From: DASUSF01 sp036375275
Lineage (GTDB): Bacteria; Pseudomonadota; Alphaproteobacteria; Geminicoccales; Geminicoccaceae
Direction of reading: 5' to 3'
Assembly: GCA_036375275.1 (NCBI GenBank)
Contig: DASUSF010000070.1
Location: 1-12,369 of the forward strand
Length of the DNA: 12,369 nucleotides
Below, one piece after another: positions 1-6,432 of this stretch (its first letter is position 1; every line of letters begins with the position of its first letter). The notes beneath the pieces were generated by a model. That model saw only the letters and a program-made list of their open reading frames with translations, was not told the DNA's origin and did no database searches. Both the position numbers and the translations under genes were made by a program.

Positions 1-156
1 GCCCTGCCGGAGCGGGTCGAGGCGGCCGGCCTCGAAGCGCCGGTGCTGGTCGTGATCGGCCGCGTGGTCGAGGCGATGACGCGGGCCGGACCTTCCGAAC
101 TCGCAGACGATCCGCGGGTCGCCGTGCTGGCGCGAGCTGGCGCCATCCATGGTTGA
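1..156 (+). CDS. nirE: Uroporphyrinogen-III C-methyltransferase, 3' end (partial)
   Basis: This is the last 51 codons of a gene that enters from the left edge and ends at TGA 154-156. The visible tail contains the segment APVLVVIGRVVEAM, which matches the C-terminal end of SUMT-family methyltransferases (the usual 'P.lvviG.VV.l' strand). The family transfers two methyl groups from S-adenosylmethionine to uroporphyrinogen III, giving precorrin-2, in the cytoplasm. Because nirC and the rest of a heme d1 cluster follow on the same strand, the dedicated paralogue NirE is the best name; a housekeeping CobA or the SUMT part of CysG would look the same in this short piece. The order nirE-nirC-nirF is that of the Paracoccus cluster. 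The catalytic and SAM-binding parts lie outside the window, so the assignment rests on the tail plus context. Confidence 0.8.
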   Translation, partial: ALPERVEAAGLEAPVLVVIGRVVEAMTRAGPSELADDPRVAVLARAGAIHG

Positions 157-301
157 TGCCCCGTCTCGAAAATGCGGGCGCCACCCTCACCCCGTCCCTC
201 TCCCTCGGGGGAGAGGGGGCAGGAAGGGCGCCCAGCATTGGATGTCCCTGCCTCCTGGCGGGGGATGGCCGGGGCGGGGGGTGGTGCCCGGTGGCCGGAT
301 C
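157..301. other. nirE-nirC intergenic gap
   Basis: This 145-bp stretch is the only sizeable gap in an otherwise overlapping operon. It holds the palindrome at 196-217 and a G-rich tract ahead of nirC. I see no FNR-type box and no convincing -35/-10 pair. In-frame upstream starts for nirC exist here (ATG 242, GTG 281), but the peptide they would add is Gly/Pro-rich and would bury the signal sequence. Confidence 0.6.
196..217. repeat. Short interspersed palindrome (REP-like hairpin)
   Basis: CCCTCTCCC (196-204) and GGGAGAGGG (209-217) form a perfect 9-bp stem with the 4-base loop TCGG. It is preceded by CCCTCACCCCGT-type sequence (183-195). Dispersed copies of this palindrome type are common between genes in GC-rich alphaproteobacterial genomes. 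No T-tract follows, so an intrinsic terminator is unlikely. Only one copy is present in the window, so its repeat nature is inferred from familiarity. Confidence 0.65.
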
Positions 302-619
302 ATGCGGCTCAGCGCCATCCTCCTATTCGCCGGACTTGCGCTCCCCGCCGCCGCTGATGCACCCGAGGCCGACCGGCAGGCGGAGCTGCTGCACCGCCTG
401 CGGCACGACTGCGGCTCCTGCCACGGCATGACCATGGCCGGCGGCCTCGGGCCGGCGCTGCTGCCGGCGGCGCTCGAAGGCCGGAGCGACGAGGAGCTGG
501 CGCGGATCGTCCTGGACGGCGTCCCGCGGACGCCGATGCCGCCCTGGCGGTTCGAGATCACCGAGGACGAGGCGCTCTGGCTGGTCGGGCGGCTCAAGGA
601 GGGCCTGGATGAGGACTGA
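302..619 (+). CDS. nirC: Periplasmic c-type cytochrome NirC
   Basis: A 105-residue monoheme cytochrome c. Residues 1-19 are a signal peptide with a hydrophobic core (LSAILLFAGLALPAAA). The heme motif CGSCH is at residues 37-41, and Met79 in TPMPPW is the likely distal iron ligand. NirC proteins (cytochrome c55X) are exported to the periplasm. Depending on the species, they are thought to donate electrons to cytochrome cd1 nitrite reductase or to serve in heme d1 maturation. ATG 302 is chosen because it places the signal peptide at the N-terminus; its Shine-Dalgarno sequence is weak. The 3' end overlaps nirF by 11 bp, and an excellent nirF ribosome-binding site lies inside this gene. The segment GPALLP and the trailing T.MP pattern are shared with the cytochrome domain of NirN in the same operon. 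Confidence 0.88.
   Translation: MRLSAILLFAGLALPAAADAPEADRQAELLHRLRHDCGSCHGMTMAGGLGPALLPAALEGRSDEELARIVLDGVPRTPMPPWRFEITEDEALWLVGRLKEGLDED
596..603 (+). promoter_or_regulatory. Strong ribosome-binding site of nirF
   Basis: AAGGAGGG lies 5 bases before ATG 609, inside the end of nirC. It is the strongest Shine-Dalgarno sequence in the nir operon and fixes the nirF start. Confidence 0.75.
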
Positions 620-1796
620 GGCGATCGTCCTCGGCGTCGGCCTGCTCCTGGCGGGGGCCCTGCCCGCCGCGGCGTGCCAGCTCGGCGGGCTGCGCGGCAC
701 CGGCGACCTCGGGATCGTGGTCGAGCGCGCGGCCGGCCGGGTCCAGGTGATCGACACCACCGCGCGCACCAGCCTGTGCACGGTCGCGGGGCTCGGGGAT
801 CTCTCCCACGCCTCCGCGGTGTTCAGCCGCGATGGCCGCTACGCCTTCGTGTTCGGGCGCGACGGCGGGCTCTCGAAGGTCGATCTCCTGAAGGGCGAGG
901 TCGTGAAGAGGATCGTGCAGGCCGGCAATTCGATCGGCGGCGCGATCTCGTCGAGCGGCCGCCTGGTCGCCGTCTCGAACTACGACCCCGGCGGGGTCAG
1001 GGTGTTCGACAGCCGGACCCTGGACCTGGTCGCGGACCTCCCGGCGGCGGGCGCCGACGGCGCGCCCTCGAAGGTGGTCGGGCTGGTCGACGCCCCGGGC
1101 GAAGTGTTCGTCTACGCCCTCTACGACGCCGGCCAGATCCGCCACGCCGACTTCTCCGATCCGACGGCGCCGGTCGTCCGGACGTTCGAGGACGTCGGCC
1201 TGCAGCCCTACGACGGCCTGATCACGCCCGACGGCCGGCACTACGTCGCCGGCCTGTTCGGCGAGGACGGCCTGGCGGCGCTCGACCTCTGGCACCTCGA
1301 GAAGGGCGTCGTGCGGATCCTCGACGGCTACGGGCGGGGCGAGGAGCCGCTGCCGGTCTACAAGATGCCGCACCTCGAGGGCTGGGCCGCGGCCGGCGAC
1401 CTCCTGTTCCTGCCCGCGGTCGGCCGGCACGAGCTCCTGGTGGTCGACCGGGACGGCTTCGAGGAGGTCGATCGCATCGAGGTGCATGGCCAGCCGATCT
1501 TCGCGGTCGCGCGCCCCGACGGGCGCGAGGTCTGGGTCAACTTCGCGCACCCGGACAACGGCGTGGTGCAGGTGATCGACGTGCCGTCGCGCGCGGTGGT
1601 GGCCGAGCTCGAGCCGGGCGAGGCCGTGCTCCACCTGGAGTTCACCCCGCGCGGCAGCGAGGTCTGGGTCTCGGCCCGGGACAGCGACCGCGTCGTGGTC
1701 TACGACACGGCGAGCAAGGAGCGGCTCGCGGCGATCGAGGCCGCGACGCCCTCGGGCATCTTCATGACCGCCCGCGCGCACCGGACCGGCCTCTGA
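609..1796 (+). CDS. nirF: Heme d1 biosynthesis protein NirF
   Basis: A 395-residue protein related to the eight-bladed d1-type beta-propeller of cytochrome cd1 but without a cytochrome c domain. Typical NirF stretches are visible: LSHASAVFSRDGRYAFVFGRDGG (first part about residues 65-80), RIVQAGNSIGGAIS (101-114) and VSNYDPGGVRVFD (122-134). NirF binds heme d1 or a late precursor and is essential for heme d1 formation; its exact reaction is not settled. The N-terminus (residues 1-22) is an export signal. Cys23 follows LPAAA, so the protein could be a lipoprotein as reported for P. aeruginosa NirF, or simply cleaved and soluble as in Paracoccus. Start ATG 609 is fixed by the strong AAGGAGGG at 596-603. 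The stop overlaps the nirD start by 1 base (TGATG). Confidence 0.93.
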   Translation: MRTEAIVLGVGLLLAGALPAAACQLGGLRGTGDLGIVVERAAGRVQVIDTTARTSLCTVAGLGDLSHASAVFSRDGRYAFVFGRDGGLSKVDLLKGEVVKRIVQAGNSIGGAISSSGRLVAVSNYDPGGVRVFDSRTLDLVADLPAAGADGAPSKVVGLVDAPGEVFVYALYDAGQIRHADFSDPTAPVVRTFEDVGLQPYDGLITPDGRHYVAGLFGEDGLAALDLWHLEKGVVRILDGYGRGEEPLPVYKMPHLEGWAAAGDLLFLPAVGRHELLVVDRDGFEEVDRIEVHGQPIFAVARPDGREVWVNFAHPDNGVVQVIDVPSRAVVAELEPGEAVLHLEFTPRGSEVWVSARDSDRVVVYDTASKERLAAIEAATPSGIFMTARAHRTGL

Positions 1797-2254
1797 TGAG
1801 CGGCGCGCCACGGGACCCCCTCGACCACCGCCTGCTCGACGGCTTCCAGCGCGACTTCCCGCTCGAGCCACGGCCGTATGCGCGCCTGGCGGAGGAGGTC
1901 GGCTGCTCCGAGGACGAGGTGATCGCCCGCCTCGCCGCGCTGAAGGAGCAGGGGGCGGTGTCGCGGGTCGGGGCGGTGATCGCGCCGCAGCGCGCCGGCT
2001 GGAGCACGCTCGCCGCGATGAAGGTGCCGCCGGCGCACCTCGAGGAGGTGGCGGCGGTCGTCTCGTCCTACCCCGAGGTCAACCACAACTACGAGCGCGA
2101 GCACGAGCTCAATCTCTGGTTCGTGGTCGCGGCGCCCACGCCCGCGGCGGTCGCCGCCGTGCTGCGCGACATCGTCTACCGGACCAGCCTCGAGGTGATC
2201 GATCTGCCGCTCACCGAGGCCTACCGGCTCGACCTCGGGTTCAGGCTGTCGTGA
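1796..2254 (+). CDS. nirD: Siroheme decarboxylase subunit NirD
   Basis: A 152-residue AsnC/Lrp-like protein. An N-terminal helix-turn-helix-like region spans roughly residues 8-60 (PLDHRLLDGFQRDFPL; CSEDEVIARLAAL), followed by an AsnC-type ligand domain with the diagnostic motif NHNYEREHELNLWFVV at 96-111. In the characterised NirD/L/G/H systems these proteins do not act as regulators. They remove the two acetate carboxyl groups at C12 and C18 of siroheme, giving 12,18-didecarboxysiroheme in the cytoplasm. NirD resembles NirG (NirG also has HNY.R.H.LN.WF) more than NirL or NirH, consistent with D-L and G-H pairing. The ATG shares one base with the nirF stop and has no strong ribosome-binding site, so translational coupling is likely. 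In some species NirD and NirL are fused; here they are separate. Confidence 0.92.
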   Translation: MSGAPRDPLDHRLLDGFQRDFPLEPRPYARLAEEVGCSEDEVIARLAALKEQGAVSRVGAVIAPQRAGWSTLAAMKVPPAHLEEVAAVVSSYPEVNHNYEREHELNLWFVVAAPTPAAVAAVLRDIVYRTSLEVIDLPLTEAYRLDLGFRLS

Positions 2255-2757
2255 TCCCGCCCGGCGCGGCCGACCTCCGGCTGATCGGCGCCATCCAGGA
2301 CGGCCTGCCGCTGGTCAGGCAGCCGTATGCGCTGGTGGGTGCCGGCATCGGGATGAGCGAGGACGAGGTGATCGAAGGGATCCGCCGGCTGATCGAAGCC
2401 GGTGTGATCAGGCGCATGGGCGTGATCGTCCGTCACCACGAGCTCGGCTACCGGGCGAACGCCATGACCGTGTTCGACGTCCCGGATGCGGAGGTCGCGG
2501 AAGCCGGCCGGCGGCTCGCGGCGCTGCCCTTCGTCACCCTCTCCTATCGACGCCCGCGGCGGCTGCCGCTCTGGCCCTACAACCTGTTCTGCATGATCCA
2601 CGGCAAGGACCGGGGCGAGGTCCTGGCGCAGGTCGACGCGGCGACCGCCGCGGCCGGCCTCGAGGCCTGCGCGCGCGAGATCCTGTTCAGCCGGCGCCGC
2701 TTCAAGCAGCGGGGCGCCCGCTACGGGATCGCTCCGGCGCAGGCGGAGGCGGCCTGA
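2251..2757 (+). CDS. nirL: Siroheme decarboxylase subunit NirL
   Basis: A 168-residue AsnC-like protein starting with GTG in a GTGA overlap with the nirD stop. The N-terminal HTH-like part covers about residues 8-56 (ADLRLIGAIQDGLPLVRQPY; SEDEVIEGIRRL). The family signature YRRPRRLPLWPYNLFCMIHG is at 99-118 and is shared with NirH. NirL works with NirD (and NirG/NirH) in decarboxylating siroheme. An internal run RRMGVIVRHHELGYRANAM (54-72) carries the conserved RxxHxxLGxxxN pattern, also present in NirH and close to the expected substrate pocket of this fold. The C-terminal tail (about residues 147-168) is Arg/Ala-rich and probably poorly conserved. No strong ribosome-binding site precedes the GTG, so expression probably depends on nirD translation. 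Confidence 0.92.
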   Translation: MIPPGAADLRLIGAIQDGLPLVRQPYALVGAGIGMSEDEVIEGIRRLIEAGVIRRMGVIVRHHELGYRANAMTVFDVPDAEVAEAGRRLAALPFVTLSYRRPRRLPLWPYNLFCMIHGKDRGEVLAQVDAATAAAGLEACAREILFSRRRFKQRGARYGIAPAQAEAA

Positions 2758-3200
2758 TGGACGACATCGACCGTCGCCTGGTCAACGCGCTCCAGGGCGG
2801 CTTCCCGATCGCCGAGCGGCCGTTCGCCGAGGTCGGCGCGATGCTCGGCCTCGACGAGCAGGAGGTGATCGCCCGGCTCCAGACGCTGCTCGACGACCGG
2901 ACGCTGTCCCGCTTCGGCCCCATGATCGACGTCGACCGGCTGGGCGGCGGGCTGACGCTCGCCGCGATGGCGGTGCCGGACGAGCGGTTCGACGAGGTCG
3001 CCGACATCGTCAACGGCTTCGACGAGGTCGCGCACAACTACCAGCGCACCCACGCCCTCAACATGTGGTTCGTGATCGCGACCGAGGACCCCGCCGAGGT
3101 CGAGCGTACCATCCGGAGGATCGAGCGGGCGACCGGGCTCGAGGTCCTGAACCTGCCGAAGCTCGAGGAGTACTTCCTCGAGCTGAAGCTCTCGGCATGA
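2757..3200 (+). CDS. nirG: Siroheme decarboxylase subunit NirG
   Basis: A 147-residue AsnC-like protein and the shortest of the four paralogues. It begins with DIDRRLVNALQGGFPI, which parallels the start of the other three, has an HTH-like region to about residue 50, and carries the D/G-type motif HNYQRTHALNMWFVI at 93-107. It is expected to partner NirH in the second half of the siroheme decarboxylase complex. ATG 2757 shares one base with the nirL stop and is preceded by GGAGG at 2745-2749, 7 bases upstream, so it can be initiated independently as well as by coupling. The 3' end forms an ATGA overlap with nirH. Confidence 0.92.
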   Translation: MDDIDRRLVNALQGGFPIAERPFAEVGAMLGLDEQEVIARLQTLLDDRTLSRFGPMIDVDRLGGGLTLAAMAVPDERFDEVADIVNGFDEVAHNYQRTHALNMWFVIATEDPAEVERTIRRIERATGLEVLNLPKLEEYFLELKLSA

Positions 3201-3682
3201 CCGCGCCCGGGCTCGACCCGGTCGACCGGCGGCTGCTCGCAGCGAGCCAGGGCGGGCTGCCGCTCTGCCCACAGCCCTACCATGACCTCGCGGGACGGCT
3301 CGGCCTCGCGCCCGAAGACGTGATGGCCCGGTTCCGGCGGCTGCTCGCGTCCGGCGTGATCCGGAGGATCGGCGCCGTGCCGAACCACTACGCGCTCGGC
3401 TGGCGCGCCAACGGCATGTCGGTCTGGGACGTCGACGACCGGAGGATCGGCGATCTCGGCCCGAAGGTCGGCGCGCTCGCCTTCGTGACCCACTGCTACC
3501 GCCGGCCGCGGCGGCCGCCGCTCTGGCCCTACAACCTGTTCGCAATGGTGCACGGCCGGACCCGCGCCGAGGTCGACCGCCAGGTCCTGGAGATCGCCCG
3601 CCTGCTCGGCGACGCATCCCGCGCCCACGACGTCCTGCTCAGCACCCGGATCCTCAAGAAGACCGGGCTCCGCCTGACATGA
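3197..3682 (+). CDS. nirH: Siroheme decarboxylase subunit NirH
   Basis: A 161-residue AsnC-like protein of the L/H type. The N-terminus (LDPVDRRLLAASQGGLPL) and HTH-like region to about residue 56 are followed by RRIGAVPNHYALGWRANGM (57-74) and the signature YRRPRRPPLWPYNLFAMVHG (101-120). That signature is nearly identical to the one in NirL. It acts with NirG, NirD and NirL on siroheme. ATG 3197 lies in a 4-base ATGA overlap with nirG and lacks a strong Shine-Dalgarno sequence, so translation is probably coupled. A longer in-frame extension upstream (start at 3065) lies inside nirG, is Arg/Pro-rich and is not part of the protein. Confidence 0.92.
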   Translation: MTAPGLDPVDRRLLAASQGGLPLCPQPYHDLAGRLGLAPEDVMARFRRLLASGVIRRIGAVPNHYALGWRANGMSVWDVDDRRIGDLGPKVGALAFVTHCYRRPRRPPLWPYNLFAMVHGRTRAEVDRQVLEIARLLGDASRAHDVLLSTRILKKTGLRLT

Positions 3683-3695
3683 TCCGGAGAACCTG

Positions 3696-4895
3696 ATGTT
3701 CCGTCTGAGCCAGTACATGCAGGAGCTGATCCGGCCGGCCCCGCTCAAGGCGCGGAAGCCGCCGGGGCCGGTGGTGATCTGGAACCTGGTGCGGCGCTGC
3801 AACCTGAACTGCATCCACTGCTACTCGCTCTCCTGCGACAAGGACTTCCCGGGCGAGCTCAGCACCGCCGAGGTGTTCGAGGTCATGGACGACCTCAAGG
3901 CGTTCCGGGTGCCGGTCCTGATCCTCTCCGGCGGCGAGCCGCTGCTCCGGCCCGACATCTTCGAGATCTCGGCGCGCGCCAAGGCGATGGGCTTCTACGT
4001 CGGGCTCTCGACCAACGGCACCCTGATCGACGAGCCGTGCGCCGACCGCATCGCCGAGGTCGGCTACAACTACGTCGGCGTCAGCCTCGACGGCATCGGC
4101 GAGGTCCACGACCGCTTCCGCCGCCAGGCGGGCTCGTTCGACGCGGCGCTGAACGGCATGCAGCTCTGCAAGGCGCGCGGCATCAAGGTCGGCCTCCGCT
4201 TCACCATGACGGAGCGGAACGCGCACCACCTGCCGGCGATGCTCGACCTCATGGAGCGCGAGGACATCGACAAGTTCTACCTGTCGCACCTGGTCTACGC
4301 CGGGCGCGGCAACCGCTACCGCGAGGACGACGCCTTCCACCGGACCACGCGCGACGCCATGGACCTCGTCTTCGAGCGCTGCTGGCAGTACGTGCAGCGG
4401 GGGCTCCACAAGGAGTTCGTGACCGGCAACAACGACGCCGATGCGGTCTACTTCCTCTCCTGGGTGCGCGAGCGTTTTCCCGAGAAGGTTCCGCACATGC
4501 GCGCGCGGCTCGCGCTCTGGGGCGGCAACGCGTCCGGCGTGAACGTCGCCAACATCGACAACCTCGGGAACGTCCACCCCGACACCTTCTGGTGGCACTA
4601 CACCCTCGGCAACGTCAGGAAGCGGCCCTTCTCGGCGATCTGGGAGGACACGTCCGACCCGATCATGGCCGGGCTGAAGGCGAAGCCGCGGACGATCTCG
4701 GGCCGCTGCGGCGCCTGCCACTACTTCGACGTCTGCGGCGGCAACACCCGGGTGCGGGCGATGCAGCTGACCGGCGACGCGTTCGCCGAGGACCCCGCCT
4801 GCTACCTCACCGACGAGGAGATCGGGGTCGCTTCCGCGCCGCGCCTCGAGGTCTTCCCCTACCGGAGGCGCGCCCGTGCGGTTGCCGCCGGCTAG
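3696..4895 (+). CDS. nirJ: Radical SAM enzyme NirJ (heme d1 biosynthesis)
   Basis: A 399-residue radical SAM protein. The cluster motif CNLNCIHC gives Cys35, Cys39 and Cys42 for the SAM-binding [4Fe-4S] cluster, and SGGEP at 78-82 is the SAM-binding GGE motif. The C-terminal part carries Cys338, Cys341, Cys347 and Cys369 (CGACHYFDVCGG and ACYLTDEE), consistent with a SPASM/twitch-like auxiliary cluster. NirJ removes the propionate side chains at C3 and C8 of 12,18-didecarboxysiroheme before the oxo groups appear; it is cytoplasmic and needs anaerobiosis. It begins 13 bases after nirH with GGAGA at 3686-3690. The last 20 bases overlap nirN. The paralogous AhbC and AhbD of alternative heme synthesis are similar, but the nir context settles the choice. 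Confidence 0.95.
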   Translation: MFRLSQYMQELIRPAPLKARKPPGPVVIWNLVRRCNLNCIHCYSLSCDKDFPGELSTAEVFEVMDDLKAFRVPVLILSGGEPLLRPDIFEISARAKAMGFYVGLSTNGTLIDEPCADRIAEVGYNYVGVSLDGIGEVHDRFRRQAGSFDAALNGMQLCKARGIKVGLRFTMTERNAHHLPAMLDLMEREDIDKFYLSHLVYAGRGNRYREDDAFHRTTRDAMDLVFERCWQYVQRGLHKEFVTGNNDADAVYFLSWVRERFPEKVPHMRARLALWGGNASGVNVANIDNLGNVHPDTFWWHYTLGNVRKRPFSAIWEDTSDPIMAGLKAKPRTISGRCGACHYFDVCGGNTRVRAMQLTGDAFAEDPACYLTDEEIGVASAPRLEVFPYRRRARAVAAG

Positions 4896-6432
4896 CAGCC
4901 TCGGGTTCCTGCTCCTCCTTCCGACCGCGGGCCTCGCCGCGCCGGATGGTGCCGCGGTGTTCCGGGAGCACTGCGCGAGCTGCCACGGGGCCGACCGACT
5001 CGGCGGCACCGGCCCGGCGCTGCTGCCCTCGAACCTCGGGCGGCTGAAGCCCGAAGAGGCGCACGAGGTGATCGCGGCGGGGCGGATGCAGACCCAGATG
5101 CCGGCCTTCGGCGAGACGCTCTCGGCCGAGGAGGTCGAGGCGCTGGTGGCGCTGATCTACACGCCGCCCGCCGAGGTCCCGGTCTGGGGCAGGGCCGAGA
5201 TCGACGCGTCGCGCACGGTCTTCGTGCCTCCGGACGAACTCGCCGAGGCGCCGCGCCACGACGCCGATCCGCTCAACCTGTTCGTCGTGGTCGAGAGCGG
5301 CGACCATCACGTCACGATCCTGGACGGCGACCGGTTCGAGCCGATCGAGCGCTTCCCGTCGCACTACGCGCTGCACGGCGGGCCGAAGTTCTCCCCCGAC
5401 GGGCGCTTCGTCCACTTCGCCTCCCGCGACGGCTGGATCACCCGCTACGACCTCTTCGGGCTCGAGAAGACGGCCGAGGTCAGGGCCGGGATCAACACCC
5501 GGAACCTCGCGATCTCGGGTGACGGCAAGGTGCTCGCCGTCGCCAACTACCTGCCTCACACGCTCGTCCTGCTCGATGCCGCGACCCTCGCGCCGCTCGA
5601 GGTGATCGAGGCCCGGGACGTCCGCGGCAAGGCGACGTCGCGCGTCTCCGCGGTCTACCAGGCGGCGCCTCGGGAGAGCTTCGTGGTCGCGCTCAAGGAC
5701 ATCCCGGAGGTCTGGGAGGTGTTCTACGGCGAGGACCCGCCGCAGACGACCGGCCTCGTCCACAGCTACGAGGCCGGCATGGTAGAGGCGCTGGCGAAGG
5801 ACGAGCGCTTCCCGATCCGCCGGACGGAGCTGGACGAGCCGCTCGACGACTTCTTCTTCACCCAGGACTACACGCGCCTGATCGGCTCGGCGCGGGACGG
5901 CGGGCGCGCGGTCGTGGTCCATCTGGACGTGCGCCGCGCCATCGCCGAGCTGCCGCTGCCGGGCCTGCCGCACCTCGGCTCCGGGATCTCCTGGGAGCGA
6001 AACGGCCGGCGGGTCATGGCGACCCCGCACATTCGGGAGGGTGCGGTGAGCGTGATCGACCTCGAGAGCTTCGAGGTCGTGAAGCGGATCCCGACCGAGG
6101 GCCCGGGCTTCTTCATGCGCAGCCACGAGAACAGCCCCTACGTCTGGGTCGACGTGTTCTTCGGCCCCGACAAGGACGCGCTCCACGTCATCGACAAGCA
6201 GTCGCTCGAGATCGTCGACACCCTCCGGCCGTCGCCGGGCAGGACCGCCGCGCACGTCGAGTTCGACCGGGACGGACGCCACGCGCTGGTCAGCATCTGG
6301 GAGATGGACGGCGCGCTCGTGGTCTACGACGCCCGGACGCTCGAGGAGGTCAAGCGGATCCCCATGGTCAAGCCGTCCGGGAAGTACAATGTCTGGAACA
6401 AGATCAGCCGTGACGAAGGCACCAGCCACTGA
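4876..6432 (+). CDS. nirN: Dihydro-heme d1 dehydrogenase NirN
   Basis: A 518-residue periplasmic cytochrome with the same two-domain plan as cytochrome cd1 nitrite reductase. Residues 1-22 form a signal peptide. A cytochrome c domain follows with CASCH at 33-37 and a likely Met ligand in QMPAF (Met75). The C-terminal d1-type beta-propeller (about 115-515) includes YALHGGPKFSPDGRF (164-178), where His167 sits in the region that supplies the proximal d1 ligand in NirS. NirN oxidises dihydro-heme d1 to heme d1, the last pathway step, and can pass it on to NirS. The start is GTG 4876, inside nirJ, with GGAGG at 4864-4868. NirS itself is unlikely because of the position after nirJ, where NirN is expected, and the NirN-like N-terminus. 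Confidence 0.88.
   Translation: MRLPPASSLGFLLLLPTAGLAAPDGAAVFREHCASCHGADRLGGTGPALLPSNLGRLKPEEAHEVIAAGRMQTQMPAFGETLSAEEVEALVALIYTPPAEVPVWGRAEIDASRTVFVPPDELAEAPRHDADPLNLFVVVESGDHHVTILDGDRFEPIERFPSHYALHGGPKFSPDGRFVHFASRDGWITRYDLFGLEKTAEVRAGINTRNLAISGDGKVLAVANYLPHTLVLLDAATLAPLEVIEARDVRGKATSRVSAVYQAAPRESFVVALKDIPEVWEVFYGEDPPQTTGLVHSYEAGMVEALAKDERFPIRRTELDEPLDDFFFTQDYTRLIGSARDGGRAVVVHLDVRRAIAELPLPGLPHLGSGISWERNGRRVMATPHIREGAVSVIDLESFEVVKRIPTEGPGFFMRSHENSPYVWVDVFFGPDKDALHVIDKQSLEIVDTLRPSPGRTAAHVEFDRDGRHALVSIWEMDGALVVYDARTLEEVKRIPMVKPSGKYNVWNKISRDEGTSH

Noticed and set aside
674..1795. N-terminal extension of nirD through nirF in another frame
   Set aside because: The extension is almost entirely Arg/Gly/Pro/Ala shadow of nirF. 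The AsnC-like protein begins at ATG 1796, immediately at the nirF stop.
1796..3682. Four Lrp/AsnC-type transcription regulators
   Set aside because: They have HTH-like N-termini, but their motifs and the surrounding genes are those of NirD, NirL, NirG and NirH, the siroheme decarboxylases.
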